Assembly: GCA_013154205.1 (NCBI GenBank)
Contig: JAADCY010000082.1
Coordinates: 1 to 7,557 of the forward strand
Reading direction: 5' to 3'
Length of the DNA stretch: 7,557 bases
From: Thermoproteota archaeon
GTDB lineage: Archaea; Thermoproteota; Thermoprotei_A; Sulfolobales; Desulfurococcaceae
Both the position numbers and the translations under genes were made by a program. Each line of letters starts with the position of its first letter. The stretch's first letter is position 1. Shown here in pieces: positions 6,737 through 7,557 of this stretch. The notes under the pieces were generated by a model. That model saw nothing but the letters and a program-made list of their open reading frames with translations. It made no database searches and was not told the DNA's origin.

Positions 6737-6750
6737 CTTATAGGTTTTTC
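6737..6750 (-). promoter_or_regulatory. BRE/TATA promoter for the 75-aa gene and metallopeptidase
   Basis: On the minus strand GAAAAA (BRE-like, A/G-rich) is followed directly by CCTATAAG. The TATA centre is about 26 bases from the ATG at 6714. In crenarchaea that spacing predicts that transcription starts at or next to the start codon, giving a leaderless mRNA. No Shine-Dalgarno-like sequence is needed or seen. Confidence 0.6.
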
Positions 6751-6773
6751 TTTGTGGTTTTCCTCGGGGAATG

Positions 6774-6780
6774 TTTATTA
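6774..6780 (+). promoter_or_regulatory. Possible TATA element for the TnpB-like gene
   Basis: TTTATTA is centred about 30 bases before the chosen ATG at 6807, roughly the right distance for a crenarchaeal promoter with a very short or absent leader. The match to the TATA consensus is weak, and the purine-rich BRE is only partly present (GGGGAATG just upstream). Confidence 0.3.
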
Positions 6781-6806
6781 GGGTTTTTCTAGGTTTTTCT
6801 ATTGGT

Positions 6807-7557
6807 ATGGTTGTTAGAACGCTCGTAGTTAGGTATAGGTTAGAGAAGTTGAGTCATATAGAACGTAAGTGTGTTCTTGAGCTTATACCTAGGTTTGAGG
6901 CGCTCTGTAATTTATGGGCTAGAGGTTACCCTACATATCCTCCAGATGTTTCGAGAACTATTGTGAATAAGGTAGCATTTTTCATTGATAAATCCTGGCT
7001 TGGTACTAGACCTAAAAAATGGTTTTGTAGGATTAAGGTTCCTCTAGATATTCAGGTTCGTATAGGTAATGAACGTGATCGTGGTGCTCCAATATTTATC
7101 GACTTGAAGAAGCGTGAGCTTAGGCTTAGACGTTTCATACCTCGTAAAGCTATTGTTCTTAAACTAGATAAGAGTCATGTTAGGTACATTATTGAGAGGT
7201 TGAGAGAGGGTGCAAGAGCTAAGTGTGGTTTCGTATGGGTTGAGGATAGGTACCTATGTGTTAGTATAGTGTTTGAACGTGAAGAACCTAGACCATATAC
7301 CCCAGAGAGTATCCTAATCATAGACGTGAACTCTTGGAAGCATGGTATCATGACTGCACTAGTAAAGAATGGTCATATATGTTCTATTAGGAGGTATAGA
7401 CCTGACCTACATAGGATAGAGACCTGGTACAATAAGACTCTACTATTAGAGAAGGAGCTTGGTAAGTTGAAGCGTCTAGGACTTGAACATAGTGTTAAAG
7501 CTAGGAGGGTACGTCTAGAAGCTAAGAATCTACGTAGAAAAATCTATGCATATCTCA
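6807..7557 (+). CDS. tnpB: TnpB/IS605 OrfB-family RuvC-like nuclease protein, N-terminal 250 codons (3' partial)
   Basis: The frame is open from ATG 6807 to the window edge. It begins MVVRTLVVRYRL, as TnpB proteins do (a basic beta-strand start). It then has an alpha/beta N-terminal domain and, at residues 170-184, ILIIDVNSWKHGI, which fits the RuvC-I motif with catalytic Asp 173. A Lys/Arg-rich helical stretch follows (ETWYNKTLLLEKELGKLK..., VKARRVRLEAKNLRRK), typical of the region between RuvC-I and RuvC-II. RuvC-II, the zinc finger and RuvC-III lie outside the window. Asn replaces the Gly usual after the Asp-x of RuvC-I, a variation I believe occurs in archaeal members. No tnpA is seen on this side. 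Codons are more G/T-ending than in the A-ending neighbours, which would fit acquisition. An in-frame ATG at 6771 would add 12 hydrophobic residues and is less likely as a start. Confidence 0.8.
   Translation, partial: MVVRTLVVRYRLEKLSHIERKCVLELIPRFEALCNLWARGYPTYPPDVSRTIVNKVAFFIDKSWLGTRPKKWFCRIKVPLDIQVRIGNERDRGAPIFIDLKKRELRLRRFIPRKAIVLKLDKSHVRYIIERLREGARAKCGFVWVEDRYLCVSIVFEREEPRPYTPESILIIDVNSWKHGIMTALVKNGHICSIRRYRPDLHRIETWYNKTLLLEKELGKLKRLGLEHSVKARRVRLEAKNLRRKIYAYL

Larger units (their letters stand above)
6731..6800. repeat. Short degenerate repeats AGGTTTTTCT between divergent genes
   Basis: AGGTTTTTCT occurs at 6742-6751 and 6791-6800, with a one-mismatch copy GGGTTTTTCT at 6781-6790 directly adjoining the last. 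A weaker version, AGGTTTCTTA, is at 6731-6740. The copies sit in the 92-bp gap between the 75-aa gene and the TnpB-like gene. One of them overlaps the minus-strand BRE/TATA. They could be operator sites, transposon-end sequence, or low-complexity drift. Confidence 0.45.

Noticed and set aside
6771..6806. Upstream in-frame ATG as start of the TnpB-like protein
   Set aside because: It adds MFIRVFLGFSIG, unlike TnpB N-termini, and would place the start on the possible TATA element.
1..7557. tRNA, rRNA or CRISPR array
   Set aside because: No cloverleaf, rRNA-like conserved stretch or regularly spaced repeat was seen by eye on either strand.

Overview
The window looks like chromosome of a hyperthermophilic crenarchaeon (Thermoproteota, Desulfurococcales-like). 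This is inferred from several signals: the sequence is AT-rich; Arg is almost always AGA/AGG; ATA is a dominant Ile codon; the best promoter is a BRE/TATA element placed for leaderless transcription; genes are packed with 4-base ATGA stop/start overlaps; and the proteins (SAMHD1-like HD enzyme, FlaJ/TadC-type platform protein, Cys-rich secreted proteins, TnpB-like protein) are of kinds seen in that group. I cannot name the species.

Left block (1-1938, + strand). The last codons of an upstream gene overlap, by ATGA, a 619-residue HD-domain protein. Its first half matches the SAMHD1/COG1078 dNTP triphosphohydrolase core almost motif by motif, while the second half is mostly unrecognised.

Middle block (1880-5364). 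On the minus strand lie a 72-codon ORF and a longer multi-pass membrane frame. Together they read as one FlaJ/TadC-type (T2SSF) pilus assembly platform protein, broken by a one-base frame change near 2924. Its tail overlaps the tail of the HD gene by 59 bp. Divergent from it, across only 37 bp containing a near-palindromic TATA element, is a 728-residue exported protein. This has a pilin-like N-terminal hydrophobic helix, a beta-rich ectodomain with many N-X-S/T sequons, paired cysteines, and a Pro-rich linker leading to a small Cys-rich C-terminal module with different codon usage.

Right block (5339-7557). On the minus strand, a 75-residue protein of unknown function is coupled by ATGA to a membrane-anchored, Cys-rich zinc metallopeptidase with HELAH and a downstream Glu. 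The peptidase gene ends inside the end of the 728-residue gene. A well-placed TATA/BRE suggests a leaderless transcript for this pair. Divergent from it is the N-terminal part of a TnpB/IS605 OrfB-family protein that runs off the window.

Taken together, 1880-6714 could be a cell-surface cassette: a pilus-type export platform, a large exported pilin-like protein, an ectopeptidase and a small partner protein. No pilus ATPase or prepilin peptidase is visible, so this functional link is inference from gene order. There is no stretch over 300 bases without a gene, and I saw no tRNA, rRNA or CRISPR array.
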